Counted from the stretch's first letter, positions 43,051-51,753 are shown. The stretch is DNA of 64,000 nucleotides from Pseudomonas sp. dw_612 (GCF_018449725.1 NZ_JAAVVC010000011.1:168340-232339); one strand, 5' to 3'. A program made the numbers and translations. Notes: generated by a model from the letters alone, not told the origin.

Positions 43051-43643
43051 GCGCGCCGTACATTCTGGTTCTGTATTACAGCCGCAGCGGCTCGACCAAT
43101 GAAATGGCCCGGCAGATTGCCCGGGGGGTCGAACAGTCAGGGATGGAAGCACGCCTGCGCACGGTGCCGCCGATTTCCACCGAGTGTGAAGCAGTGTCAC
43201 CGGATATTCCGGACGAAGGCGCGCTGTACGCCAGCCTCGACGACCTGAAGAACTGCGCGGGCCTGGCCCTCGGCAGCCCGACCCGCTTCGGCAACATGGC
43301 GGCGCCGCTCAAGTACTTCCTCGACGGCACCAGCAACCTGTGGCTGACCGGCGCCCTCGTCGGCAAACCGGCCGGCGTCTTCACCTCCACCGCGAGCCTG
43401 CACGGCGGCCAGGAAACCACCCTGCTGTCGATGATGTTGCCATTGCTGCACCACGGCATGCTGATCACCGGCCTGCCCTACAGCGAATCGGCGTTGCTGG
43501 AAACCCGTGGCGGCGGCACGCCTTACGGCGCCAGTCATCACGCCGGGGCGGACGGCAAACAGGGGTTGAATGAGCATGAAGTCGCGCTGTGCCGGGCCTT
43601 GGGCCTGCGCCTGGGCAAGACTGCGCAAAAGCTGGAGGGCTGA
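43047..43643 (+). CDS. wrbA: NAD(P)H:quinone oxidoreductase WrbA
   Basis: A 198-residue flavodoxin-like FMN enzyme that reduces quinones by two electrons, protecting against oxidative stress. The FMN phosphate loop is YYSRSGSTNEMA (about 10-21). Two further FMN contacts are GSPTRFGNMAAPLKYFLD (about 77-94) and TSTASLHGGQETTLL (about 114-128). The start is GTG overlapping the arsC stop (GTGA). The DUF2069 gene starts after its stop with one base between. Confidence 0.94.
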   Translation: MSAPYILVLYYSRSGSTNEMARQIARGVEQSGMEARLRTVPPISTECEAVSPDIPDEGALYASLDDLKNCAGLALGSPTRFGNMAAPLKYFLDGTSNLWLTGALVGKPAGVFTSTASLHGGQETTLLSMMLPLLHHGMLITGLPYSESALLETRGGGTPYGASHHAGADGKQGLNEHEVALCRALGLRLGKTAQKLEG

Positions 43644-43644
43644 C

Positions 43645-44070
43645 ATGGCGAAGAAGCCGAAGATTCTGCCCTCCATCGAATGGCTCGAACCGCGCGTCCG
43701 GGCGATGCGGGTGGTCAGCCTGTTGTGCTTTTTCGGCCTGGTGGGGCTGCTGTGCGCTTACTACCTGCTGGTCGCCGACCTGCATGGCGCGCGGCCGTGG
43801 GTGATTTTGCTGATTGAACTGGTGCCACTGTTGTTGCTGGCGCCGGGGATGATTGTCGGCAGCGCACGCGGGCATTCGTGGATGTGCTTTGTGGTGAATT
43901 TGTATTTCATCAAGGGCGCATTGGCGGCTTACGACCCGAACCGGCAGCTGTTTGGGTTGCTGGAGATGGGGGCGAGTCTGGCGGTGTTTTGCTCGGCGCT
44001 GTCGTATGTGCGGTGGCGGTTTCAGTTGAATCGCAAGTTGGCTGGCGAGGGCGAGATTTCCGTCGCCTGA
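43645..44070 (+). CDS. DUF2069 membrane protein
   Basis: A 141-residue protein with four hydrophobic segments (about 23-45, 51-72, 78-95 and 105-122), basic at both ends. DUF2069 has no known function. It is the last gene of an arsC, wrbA, DUF2069 operon in an arrangement I recall from P. aeruginosa (PA0950-PA0948). A REP pair follows directly after the stop. Confidence 0.87.
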   Translation: MAKKPKILPSIEWLEPRVRAMRVVSLLCFFGLVGLLCAYYLLVADLHGARPWVILLIELVPLLLLAPGMIVGSARGHSWMCFVVNLYFIKGALAAYDPNRQLFGLLEMGASLAVFCSALSYVRWRFQLNRKLAGEGEISVA

Positions 44071-44077
44071 TAGGCCG

Positions 44078-44156
44078 CCTTCGCGAGCAAGCCCGCTCCC
44101 ACAGGGGATTTGTGAACACGGCAAATCCAATGTGGGAGCGGGCTTGCTCGCGAAGG
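44078..44156. repeat. REP pair (inverted)
   Basis: Facing REP arms, with a short inner inverted repeat (GGATTTG/CAAATCC), sit between convergent genes. The left arm starts eight bases after the DUF2069 stop. Confidence 0.86.
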
Positions 44157-44169
44157 GCGCGACTCGGTC

Positions 44170-44844
44170 TCAATGATTGACGGTGTAAGCCAGCATCATC
44201 GAAATCTGGCTCATCGCCCGCCCGCCACTCTGTTCATGCCACTGGTTGAACACATCCTGCACCAACGCCAGGTCCCGCTGGCTGGTCGGCACCTTGTCGA
44301 CGATCTTCTGCGCATTCAACCCCGCCACCACGTCGTAACTCGGCACGAACGTATCCTTGCCGACCATGCGCAGGAAACGTGGCGCCGATAGTCCGCCCAG
44401 TTGATGGCCGCGTTTTTTCAGAAAAGTCCACAAGCCGACGATGTCGGTCACCGGCCACTCGGCAATCAACTCGCCAAAGCTGCCCTTTTCATGGGCCACA
44501 TCCAGAATGAACTGCGCATTGCGTGGCACGCTTTTGAGCTTGCCCAGGTGGCGGATGATCCGCGCGTCCTGCATCAGGCGTTCAAGGTGTTCGGCGCTCA
44601 TCAGCACGACTTTTTCCGGGTCGAACTTGAAGAATACTTCTTCGAAGGCCGGCCATTTGGCGTCCACCAGGCTGTGCTTGAGGCCGGCACGGAACACCCG
44701 CAGCGCCATGGTCGAGAGGTAGCGGTCGTCGCTGATCTTGCGCAATTGCGCCGGGGTCTTGGGCACCGGCAGATGGGCTTCCAGTTCAGCCGCCGAACCG
44801 AAGCGGTTCAGACAGTACTCGTGTAGCCACTTGTAATCGCGCAT
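44170..44844 (-). CDS. DNA-3-methyladenine glycosylase I family protein
   Basis: A 224-residue HhH-type DNA glycosylase of the Tag (PF03352) family, which removes 3-methyladenine from DNA. The region LRKISDDRYLSTMALRVFRAGLKHSLVDAKWP is the family core. The N-terminal and C-terminal zinc ligands of E. coli Tag (Cys4, His17, His175, Cys179) are not evident, so this is a divergent branch and its activity is not assured. The start at 44844 follows AGGAGAGGGC; the longer frame runs into REP DNA. Confidence 0.82.
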   Translation of the reverse strand: MRDYKWLHEYCLNRFGSAAELEAHLPVPKTPAQLRKISDDRYLSTMALRVFRAGLKHSLVDAKWPAFEEVFFKFDPEKVVLMSAEHLERLMQDARIIRHLGKLKSVPRNAQFILDVAHEKGSFGELIAEWPVTDIVGLWTFLKKRGHQLGGLSAPRFLRMVGKDTFVPSYDVVAGLNAQKIVDKVPTSQRDLALVQDVFNQWHEQSGGRAMSQISMMLAYTVNH

Positions 44845-44872
44845 GCCCTCTCCTGAGGATTGAAACAAAAAA

Positions 44873-44967
44873 CCCTGTGGGAGCGGGCTTGCTCGCGAAG
44901 GCGATGTGTCAGTCGAAACAATATTGCCTGACACACCGCTTTCGCGAGCAAGCCCGCTCCCACATGG
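44873..44967. repeat. REP pair (inverted)
   Basis: Long facing REP arms (from CCCTGTGGGAGCGGG to CCCGCTCCCAC) lie between the glycosylase start and the ttcA stop, both genes running leftward. Confidence 0.87.
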
Positions 44968-44973
44968 GGTTGT

Positions 44974-45798
44974 TCAGAGGTTGACCACGTTGACGAAGCG
45001 CGAGGCCGCGGTTTCGTCAATTTTCAAACCGGTAAAGTCGAACAGATTGCGATCCGCCAATTGCGACGGCTGCACATTTTGCAGACTGCGGAAAATACTG
45101 TCGACGCGGCCCGGGGTCTTGCGTTCCCATTCTTGCAGCATGTCCTTGACCACCTGGCGTTGCAGGTTTTCCTGGGAGCCGCAGAGGTTGCACGGGATAA
45201 TCGGGAATTGCTTGAAGTCCGAGTAGGCCTGAATGTCTTTTTCGTTGCAGTAGGCCAACGGGCGGATCACCACGTTGCGCCCGTCGTCGGCGCGCAGTTT
45301 TGGCGGCATGGCCTTGAGCAAACCGTTGAAGAACATGTTGAGGAAGAACGTCTCGACAATGTCGTCGCGGTGGTGACCGAGGGCCATTTTGGTCGCGCCG
45401 ATTTCGTCGGCAAAGGTGTACAGCGTGCCGCGACGCAGGCGCGAACACAGCGAGCAGGTGGTCTTGCCTTCCGGGATCAGTTCCTTGACCACCGAATAGG
45501 TGTCTTTCTCGACGATGTGATACTCGACACCCAGTGCCTTGAGATAGGCCGGCAGTACGTGTTCGGGAAAGCCCGGCTGCTTCTGGTCCATGTTCACGGC
45601 CACGATGTCGAACCGGATCGGGGCGACCTTCTGAAAGTGCATCAGCACGTCGAGCAGGGTGTAGCTGTCCTTGCCACCGGACAGGCAGACCATGACCTTG
45701 TCGCCGTCTTCAATCATGTTGAAATCGGCAACAGCCTCACCGGCCTGGCGGCGAAGGCGCTTTTGCAGTTTGTTCTGGTTGACCGTGAGAGTGCCCAT
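44974..45798 (-). CDS. ttcA: tRNA 2-thiocytidine(32) synthetase TtcA
   Basis: Thiolates cytidine 32 of some tRNAs, using ATP and an iron-sulfur cluster. The 274-residue protein has the PP-loop SGGKDS (residues 40-45), Cys115-x2-Cys118 (CSLC) and Cys203-x2-Cys206 (CNLC). The start MGTLTVNQNKLQ is the family N-terminus; the 15-residue extension is not. It is a single gene with a 450-bp upstream region. Confidence 0.96.
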   Translation of the reverse strand: MGTLTVNQNKLQKRLRRQAGEAVADFNMIEDGDKVMVCLSGGKDSYTLLDVLMHFQKVAPIRFDIVAVNMDQKQPGFPEHVLPAYLKALGVEYHIVEKDTYSVVKELIPEGKTTCSLCSRLRRGTLYTFADEIGATKMALGHHRDDIVETFFLNMFFNGLLKAMPPKLRADDGRNVVIRPLAYCNEKDIQAYSDFKQFPIIPCNLCGSQENLQRQVVKDMLQEWERKTPGRVDSIFRSLQNVQPSQLADRNLFDFTGLKIDETAASRFVNVVNL

Positions 45799-46248
45799 GA
45801 CGCGAATCCGTGAGGTGTGACGAAAGGCCGGCATTTTACGCAAAAATACATCATGGGCGAAGTGCCTGCCGATTGCCGCCTCTCTGTGAACCGACGCGCT
45901 CTTTGTAGCAGCTGGCGAAGCCTGCGTTCGGCGACGAAGTCGTCGCTAATCCGGTATACGCGATTCGTCTGATGCACCGAGGTGGCTGGTTTTACGACGA
46001 TTTCGTCGCCGAACGCAGGCTTCGCCAGCTGCTACGGGTCCCTTGGCTTGCAAATGAACAGACCCTGCGGCGATTACCAGCCGCGTTTACAGCGCGATTT
46101 GCTCTAACGCCCTGCAACCTGCACGGTTAAGACCTTTCTATACTGCGACATAAGGTCGCACACATATCCAGACCTTTACTTACTTGGCCACTTTGGCCCG
46201 TAGGCGCTCCGCTGGGGGGCGATGGTAAAAACAAGAGGAGTGACTGGC
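45799..46248. other. 450-bp intergenic region between divergent ttcA and Yip1 genes
   Basis: No gene is visible. Most of it is a family C inverted repeat (45904-46035). The remaining 210 bp to the Yip1 gene is unremarkable and should hold that gene's promoter; I see no clear operator. Confidence 0.6.
45904..46035. repeat. Long inverted repeat, family C
   Basis: Arms TGTAGCAGCTGGCGAAGCC and GGCTTCGCCAGCTGCTAC. The inner part has GGCGACGAAGTCGTCG against CGACGATTTCGTCGCC, a variant also seen in the right half of the 39375 copy. Other copies carry GGCTGCGAAGCAGTCG. Confidence 0.87.
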
Positions 46249-46851
46249 ATGATCCATCACGTAGTGGGGCTCTTCACCCACCCCGACCAGGAATGGAAAG
46301 AAATCCGTGGCGACCAGGAGGAAAGCATCAGCCACATGTACCTCACCCACACGCTGATTCTGGCGGCCATCCCGGCTGTGTCCGCATTTATCGGCACCAC
46401 CCAGGTCGGCTGGGTCATTGGCAGTCGGGCGCCGGTGATGCTGACCACAGAAAGCGCGCTATGGATGACGATCATGTCGTACGTGGCGATGCTCGGCGGC
46501 GTGGCCGTGATGGGCGCCTTCATCCACTGGATGGCCCGTACCTATGACGCCAACCCGAGCCTGGCCCGTTGCGTCGCGTTTGCCACCTACACCGCGACAC
46601 CGCTGTTCGTGGGCGGGTTGGCGGCGCTGTATCCGCACATGTGGCTGGGGATGATCGTCGGCACCGCCGCGATCTGTTACACGGTGTACCTGCTGTACGT
46701 GGGGCTACCGACCTTCATGAACATTCCATCGGACGAGGGATTCCTGTTTTCAAGCTCGGTGCTCGCCGTCGGGCTGGTGGTGCTGGTGGCGATCATGGCG
46801 TTTACCGTGATTGTCTGGGGACTCGGCGTGGGGCCGGTCTATACGAACTAG
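46249..46851 (+). CDS. Yip1-family inner-membrane protein
   Basis: A 200-residue protein of the Yip1 fold. The N-terminal cytosolic part (HPDQEWKEIRGD) is followed by five hydrophobic segments (about 38-58, 75-100, 112-130, 138-158 and 170-192). Function in bacteria is unknown. The ribosome site GAGGAG lies nine bases before the ATG; the GTG/ATG upstream at 46222 is less likely. A GC hairpin at 46881-46903 ends the transcript. Confidence 0.85.
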   Translation: MIHHVVGLFTHPDQEWKEIRGDQEESISHMYLTHTLILAAIPAVSAFIGTTQVGWVIGSRAPVMLTTESALWMTIMSYVAMLGGVAVMGAFIHWMARTYDANPSLARCVAFATYTATPLFVGGLAALYPHMWLGMIVGTAAICYTVYLLYVGLPTFMNIPSDEGFLFSSSVLAVGLVVLVAIMAFTVIVWGLGVGPVYTN

Positions 46852-46880
46852 TCTTTTCATAGAACAAGATCTGCCAATAC

Positions 46881-46903
46881 AGGCCGCCGCAAGGCGGCCT
46901 TCT
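46881..46903 (+). terminator. Probable terminator of the Yip1 gene
   Basis: The stem AGGCCGCC / GGCGGCCT has a GCAA tetraloop, followed by TTCT. The T-tract is short, so termination may be weak. Confidence 0.6.
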
Positions 46904-46992
46904 AATGAGCGGGGCACGACCATTCGGCGCCTCACGGATTCGCAAGTCCCGGGGGTTGCGGCATACTCGACGTCTCTGGAGATCCATCAAGC

Positions 46993-47487
46993 ATGCCCGA
47001 GCAACTCAATACCCGCGTCGAAGACTGTTTCCAACAAGCCGAATCCTTTTTCAAACGACCTTTCAAGCGCCCCGTGGTGAGCCTCAAGCTGCGCGGGCAA
47101 AAAGCCGGTGTCGCGCATCTGCACGAGAACCTGCTGCGCTTCAACCCGCAGCTGTACCGCGAGAACACCGAAGACTTCCTCAAGCAGACCGTGGCCCATG
47201 AAGTCGCGCACCTGATCGCCCATCAACTGTTCGGCGACCGCATCCAGCCCCACGGTGAGGAATGGCAACTGATCATGCGCGGCGTGTACGAACTGCCGCC
47301 CAACCGTTGCCACACCTATGACGTGAAACGCCGCAGCGTGACCCGCTACATCTACAAATGCCCGTGCGCCGACAGCGATTTCCCGTTCTCGGCACAGCGG
47401 CATAGTTTGGTCAGGCAGGGGCGGCGGTATTTGTGCCGCCGATGCCGGAGCACGTTGGTGTTTAGTGGGGAAATGCGGGTCGAATAA
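46993..47487 (+). CDS. sprT: SprT-family zinc metalloprotein
   Basis: A 164-residue protein of the SprT/Spartan protease-like family. The zinc motif is HEVAH (His69, Glu70, His73), and a C-terminal zinc ribbon has CPC and CRRCR pairs. Eukaryotic relatives cleave DNA-protein crosslinks; the bacterial role is unclear. The start MPEQLNTRVE follows a weak ribosome site (CTGGAG). A REP pair follows 28 bp after the stop. Confidence 0.9.
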   Translation: MPEQLNTRVEDCFQQAESFFKRPFKRPVVSLKLRGQKAGVAHLHENLLRFNPQLYRENTEDFLKQTVAHEVAHLIAHQLFGDRIQPHGEEWQLIMRGVYELPPNRCHTYDVKRRSVTRYIYKCPCADSDFPFSAQRHSLVRQGRRYLCRRCRSTLVFSGEMRVE

Positions 47488-47515
47488 GTCAGATTTGTGC
47501 TGTCTGGGCCGTCCT

Positions 47516-47610
47516 CTTCGCGAGCAAGCCCGCTCCCACAGGGTATCTGAGGTGTTCACAAATAATGAGTCCACTGGAGATCCAATGTGGGAGCGGGCTT
47601 GCTCGCGAAG
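47516..47610. repeat. REP pair (inverted)
   Basis: Arms CTTCGCGAGCAAGCCCGCTC and their complement lie between convergent sprT and CoA-transferase genes. Confidence 0.87.
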
Positions 47611-47625
47611 GCGTCCTTGATAGCG

Positions 47626-48807
47626 CTACACAACCACCCTGGCACGCCGCAATTCCTCAATCCGCTGCGCACTAAACCCCAACTCCCCCAACACCTGATC
47701 CGTATGCGCCCCCACCGCCGCCCCGATAAACCGCGGTGCCGGCAACCCCTCGGAAAACTTCAACGGACACGCCATCTGCTGCTGAGTCGAACCATCGCCC
47801 CGAGGCACCTCGGTCACCAGCCCCCGCGCCTGCAACTGCGGGTGCCGCACCGCTTCGCCCAGGCTCAATACCGGCTCGACACACGCATCGACCCCGGCAA
47901 ACAACTCACACAACTCGGCAAAGTCATGCTTCTCGAATTCCATCTTCAACTCGTTCTTTAGCGCCCGCTGCTGTTCGGGTTTGGACGACAAGCCCTGTGC
48001 CGCCAGTTCCGGGCGCCCCAGCGCCGAACACAGGTGCTGCATAAAGGCCGGTTCCAGGCTGCCCACCGATAACCAGCGGCCATCCCGCGAACGGTAATAG
48101 TCGTAGAAGCTGCCGCCATTGAGCATCTGCTCTTCGCGCCCGGGCTCCACGCCGCAGGCCAGATACCCGGCGCCGGCCATGGCGTTCAAGCTGAAAGCGC
48201 AGTCGGTCATGCTCACGTCCAGGTGCTGCCCCTGCCCCGTCTGCTGCCGCGCGATCACCGCGGCCAGCAGGCCGATCACCCCGTGCAACGAACCACCGGC
48301 GATATCCGCTACTTGCATGCCCAAGGGCACCGGACCGCTGTCGGCGCGGCCGGTGTAGCTCGACAGCCCTGCCAGTGCCAGGTAGTTGAGATCGTGGCCG
48401 GCGCGGTCCTTGTAGGGACCGGTCTGGCCGTAGCCGGTGATCGAGACGTAAATCAGCTTCGGATTGATCGCCCTCAGCGCTTCATACCCCAGGCCCAGAC
48501 GCTCCATCACGCCGGGGCGGAACTGCTCCAGCACGATGTCGTGGTCCTGCAGCAGTTGCTTGATCACCTCCAGCGCCTCGGGCTGCTTGAGGTCCAACGC
48601 GAGGCTGCGCTTGTTGCGGTTGAGGTAAGCGTGGCTGGCGGAAACGCCTTGATCGTGGGGCGGCAGCACCCGCAGCAGGTCCATGCGGGTCGGCGATTCG
48701 ATGCGCAATACTTCGGCGCCCATGTCCGCCAGCAACAAGGAGGCGAACGGCCCCGGCAGCAGTGTCGAGAAATCCAGAACCTTGAGTGATGCCAGTGGAC
48801 CGAGCAT
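47626..48807 (-). CDS. CaiB/BaiF CoA transferase, alpha-methylacyl-CoA racemase type
   Basis: A 393-residue family III CoA-transferase fold protein. The stretch GHDLNYLALAGL (about 150-161) with its Asp is the hallmark of alpha-methylacyl-CoA racemases, which invert the 2-methyl group of acyl-CoA thioesters. The N-terminal VLDFSTLLPGPFASLLLADMGAEV and RNKRSLALDLK are family-wide. True CoA transfer is less likely given that motif. The start at 48807 has GGAG eight bases upstream. Next to dctA, but there is no obvious pathway link. Confidence 0.88.
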   Translation of the reverse strand: MLGPLASLKVLDFSTLLPGPFASLLLADMGAEVLRIESPTRMDLLRVLPPHDQGVSASHAYLNRNKRSLALDLKQPEALEVIKQLLQDHDIVLEQFRPGVMERLGLGYEALRAINPKLIYVSITGYGQTGPYKDRAGHDLNYLALAGLSSYTGRADSGPVPLGMQVADIAGGSLHGVIGLLAAVIARQQTGQGQHLDVSMTDCAFSLNAMAGAGYLACGVEPGREEQMLNGGSFYDYYRSRDGRWLSVGSLEPAFMQHLCSALGRPELAAQGLSSKPEQQRALKNELKMEFEKHDFAELCELFAGVDACVEPVLSLGEAVRHPQLQARGLVTEVPRGDGSTQQQMACPLKFSEGLPAPRFIGAAVGAHTDQVLGELGFSAQRIEELRRARVVV

Positions 48808-48911
48808 GGGTGTTCTCCGGGGACGATGCCTCCAGACTAGGCAGATGATGCCATTGCAGCAATCACCTGATGGGTCAGCAAAAGTGACCGTTTCGCTCAA
48901 ACCGCAGGCAT

Positions 48912-48936
48912 GAAAAAACCCGCCGAAGCGGGTTTC
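48912..48936 (-). terminator. Terminator of dctA
   Basis: The stem AACCCGC / GCGGGTT with loop CGAA is followed leftward by TTTTTTC. It lies 15 bp after the dctA stop. Confidence 0.9.
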
Positions 48937-48951
48937 TTCATTACAGCAGTC

Positions 48952-50286
48952 TTATTTGACGTTGCTTGGGGTTGGGCCTTCGGCCACGCCCAGGTCGTCT
49001 TCTGCGCGCTCGTCGGAGATGCCGCGACCGCCAGAAGCCAGCTCGGCGTGCATCACGTCGGTGTCCAGTTCCTTGACCCACTTGGCCACGACCAGGGTGG
49101 CAACAGCGTTACCCACCAGGTTGGTCAGTGCGCGGGCTTCGGACATGAAGCGGTCGATGCCGAGGATCAGCGCCAGACCGGCAACCGGCAAGTGGCCTAC
49201 AGCCGACAGGGTGGCGGCCAGTACGATGAAGCCCGAACCGGTCACGCCGGCAGCGCCTTTGGAGGACAGCAGCAACACTACCAGCAGAGTGATCTGGTGC
49301 GTGATGTCCATGTGGGTGTCGGTCGCCTGAGCGATGAACACGGCCGCCATGGTCAGGTAGATCGCGGTACCGTCGAGGTTGAACGAATAACCGGTCGGGA
49401 TCACCAGGCCTACGACGGATTTCTTCGCGCCCAGGCGTTCCATTTTGATCAGCATGCGTGGCAGTACCGATTCCGAAGAAGAAGTACCCAACACGATCAG
49501 CAGTTCTTCACGGATGTAGCGAATCACTTTCAGCACGCTGAAGCCGTGAGCGCGAGCGATACCGCCCAGCACGATCAGGATGAACAGCAGGCAAGTGATG
49601 TAGAAGCACGCCATCAACTGACCGAGTTGCACCAGCGAACCCACACCGTAGGCACCGATGGTGAACGCCATGGCACCCAGGGCACCGAGTGGCGCGAGCT
49701 TCATGATCATGTTGATGATGTTGAACATCACGTGAGCGAAGCGATCAATGAAGTCCAGGATCGGCTTGCCGTAGGCACCCAGGCGATGCAGGGCGAAACC
49801 GAAGATCACCGAGAACATCAGCACTTGCAGGATATCGCCAGTGGCGAACGCACCGAAGATGGTGTTCGGGATCACGTTGAGCAGGAAGCCAATAACGCTT
49901 TGATCAGCACCGGCGGCCACGTATTGAGCGACTTTGGAGGCATCCAGCGTGGTCACGTCGATGTGCATGCCTGCACCCGGCTGGACGATGTTGACCACCA
50001 CCAGACCGACCAGCAGCGCGATAGTCGAAACGATTTCGAAGTACAGCAGCGCGTAACCGCCGGTCTTGCCGACCGACTTCATGCTCTGCATGCCCGCGAT
50101 ACCGCTGACGACCGTACAGAAAATGATGGGGGCGATGATCATTTTGATCAGTTTGATGAAGCCGTCACCCAGCGGTTTGAGGGCCACACCGGTCTGCGGG
50201 TAGAAGTGACCGACCAGAATGCCGATGGCGATGGCAACGATCACCTGGAAATACAGGGATTTGTACAGTGGCTGACGAGTCGTCAT
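48952..50286 (-). CDS. dctA: C4-dicarboxylate:H+/Na+ symporter DctA
   Basis: Takes up succinate, fumarate and malate across the inner membrane. The 444-residue protein has about eight hydrophobic segments and two re-entrant loops. Family motifs visible are GTSSSESVLPRML and SLPTGYSFNLDG-like GYSFNLDGTAIYL, then LLSSKGAAGVTGSGF. The start at 50286 gives the family N-terminus MTTRQPLYKSLYFQV. A sigma-54 promoter lies about 130 bp upstream, so expression probably needs RpoN and an enhancer-binding regulator of the DctD type. Confidence 0.97.
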   Translation of the reverse strand: MTTRQPLYKSLYFQVIVAIAIGILVGHFYPQTGVALKPLGDGFIKLIKMIIAPIIFCTVVSGIAGMQSMKSVGKTGGYALLYFEIVSTIALLVGLVVVNIVQPGAGMHIDVTTLDASKVAQYVAAGADQSVIGFLLNVIPNTIFGAFATGDILQVLMFSVIFGFALHRLGAYGKPILDFIDRFAHVMFNIINMIMKLAPLGALGAMAFTIGAYGVGSLVQLGQLMACFYITCLLFILIVLGGIARAHGFSVLKVIRYIREELLIVLGTSSSESVLPRMLIKMERLGAKKSVVGLVIPTGYSFNLDGTAIYLTMAAVFIAQATDTHMDITHQITLLVVLLLSSKGAAGVTGSGFIVLAATLSAVGHLPVAGLALILGIDRFMSEARALTNLVGNAVATLVVAKWVKELDTDVMHAELASGGRGISDERAEDDLGVAEGPTPSNVK

Positions 50287-50415
50287 TGCAAAGTTCCTCA
50301 AGAGTGCCCCATGACAACATCCGTCTGTTGCCCAAGACACTTCATTTGCGAACCCTCCTGCACTGGAGGGATTTGTTTTGTCGAGCTGCGCAACGGCAGG
50401 CATCTGCCCGTTGTA

Positions 50416-50432
50416 TCGCAAAGCCCGTGCCA
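50416..50432 (-). promoter_or_regulatory. Sigma-54 (RpoN) promoter of dctA
   Basis: Reading leftward: TGGCACG, four bases, TTGCG. This matches the -24/-12 consensus TGGCACG-N4-TTGCW with correct spacing. It gives an untranslated leader of about 120 bases before dctA. DctA promoters in Pseudomonas are known to be RpoN-dependent. An imperfect palindrome (CCCTGCA...TGCAGGG, about 50446-50479) upstream may be an enhancer site. Confidence 0.8.
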
Positions 50433-50506
50433 CCTTCGCCAAATTCCCTGCAAGCCTTTTGACATCAAGGGCTGCAGGGTTTTCGTTGTCACTGATCGGT
50501 TACGCC

Positions 50507-50566
50507 AATGTGGCGGATTTCCGCCGATCGTCCTGACCTCGTCCTACAATATGGCGGATATCCGCC
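50507..50566. promoter_or_regulatory. Two directly repeated palindromes before the AraC-type gene
   Basis: GGCGGATTTCCGCC (50512-50525) and GGCGGATATCCGCC (50553-50566) are each palindromic and are embedded in a 20-base direct repeat beginning CAATRTGGCGG, 41 bp apart. The spacing is near four helical turns. The likely ligand is the adjacent regulator or a dctA activator. Confidence 0.6.
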
Positions 50567-50625
50567 TTGTTCACCGCCAAGTCCTGCGGCTACCATCGGC
50601 CGCTTAATGGACGGACCTGCCTGCT

Positions 50626-51624
50626 ATGCGCGAACGCACCATCGCCAGTCATTTCGCCCGTGCCGCCCTCGGTGGCGCGCGTCGGCGTGGCTATGATTAT
50701 TCCGGCCTGTTGTTACAACTGGGGATCAGCCCCGAGTTGCTCGACGAGCCGCGGGCACGCATTGCGCCGGAACAGTTCACGCGCCTGATCCAAGGCCTGT
50801 GGCTGGCGCTGGACGACGAATACCTGGGCTTCGGCCAGGCATCGAGCAAACCCGGCAGTTTCGCCATGATGTGCCATGCCATCATCCATTGCCGCAACCT
50901 CGAGAAAGCACTGCATCGCGGCTTATTGTTTTATAGCCTATTCCCCGAGGCTCCGCGCCTGAGCCTGAGCCGCGAAGGCGAAATGATCCGCTTGAGCCTC
51001 GACGATTCGCAGTTGTGGGACCCGGATCACTTTCTCAGCGAATCCCTGCTGGTGATCTGGCATCGACTCGGCAGTTGGCTGATCGGCCAGCGTATCCGCC
51101 TGGAACAAGCGACATTCAGTTACCCGAAACCCGCGCACGGCGCCGAATACGATTTGATGTTTCCCTGCCCGCAGGAATTCTCGACGCCACAGAGCAGCCT
51201 GTTGTTTCACAGTCGTTACCTGAGCATGCCGTTGCTGCAAGACGAGCGAACCCTCAAGCATTTCCTCGAACGCTCTCCTGCCGACCTGCTGTCACGCCCG
51301 GACGACGGCGACAGTTTGAGCAGCCAGTTGCGTCGCTTGCTCAGCCGCGACAGTGCACGCTGGCCAGACCTGGAAGCCGTGGCCGCGCACCTGCACATCA
51401 GCCCCCAGACCCTGCGCCGGCATTTGCGTGAAGAAGGCAGCAGTTTTCAGGAATTGAAAGATCAGTTGCGCCGGGACATTGCGATTTATCACCTCGGGCG
51501 GGCGGATCTGTCGTTGCAACAGATTGCCGAGCAATTGGGGTTTTCCGAGCCTTCGGCGTTTCACCGGGCGTTCAAGAAGTGGACTGGATTGACGCCGGGG
51601 GCTTATCGGGCGCAGGAAAACTGA
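50626..51624 (+). CDS. AraC-family transcriptional regulator (arabinose-binding-like N-domain)
   Basis: A 332-residue regulator. The N-terminal domain (about 20-205) belongs to the Arabinose_bd (PF12625) type seen in OruR-like regulators. The C-terminal AraC domain (about 228-330) has two helix-turn-helix motifs, AAHLHISPQTLRRHLREEG and QQIAEQLGFSEPSAFHRAFKKWTG. Divergent from dctA; the palindromes at 50507-50566 lie between. In P. aeruginosa a regulator gene also sits beside dctA (PA1184, PA1183). The effector is unknown. Confidence 0.9.
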   Translation: MRERTIASHFARAALGGARRRGYDYSGLLLQLGISPELLDEPRARIAPEQFTRLIQGLWLALDDEYLGFGQASSKPGSFAMMCHAIIHCRNLEKALHRGLLFYSLFPEAPRLSLSREGEMIRLSLDDSQLWDPDHFLSESLLVIWHRLGSWLIGQRIRLEQATFSYPKPAHGAEYDLMFPCPQEFSTPQSSLLFHSRYLSMPLLQDERTLKHFLERSPADLLSRPDDGDSLSSQLRRLLSRDSARWPDLEAVAAHLHISPQTLRRHLREEGSSFQELKDQLRRDIAIYHLGRADLSLQQIAEQLGFSEPSAFHRAFKKWTGLTPGAYRAQEN

Positions 51625-51660
51625 AGGCACCTTCAGACTTTGTGGTGGATATGCCGGCCC

Positions 51661-51726
51661 CTTCGCGAGCAAGCCCGCTCCCACAGGGGAATGCGTCCAA
51701 ATGTGGGAGCGGGCTTGCTCGCGAAG
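51661..51726. repeat. REP pair (inverted), short spacer
   Basis: Two REP arms with only about 12 bases between their ends lie between convergent AraC and phoQ genes. Confidence 0.87.
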
Positions 51727-51753
51727 AGGCCCGAAAGAACACCATCAATCCGA

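Noticed and set aside
44078..44967. Short frames with residues like SRASPLPQG or REQARSHRG
   Set aside because: These are translations of REP arms and recur wherever a REP lies. They are not genes, except where a true gene runs into one (pirS).
48910..50607. 565-codon frame opposite dctA
   Set aside because: His/Asp/Gln-rich shadow. The dctA strand has conserved transporter motifs, a sigma-54 promoter and a terminator.
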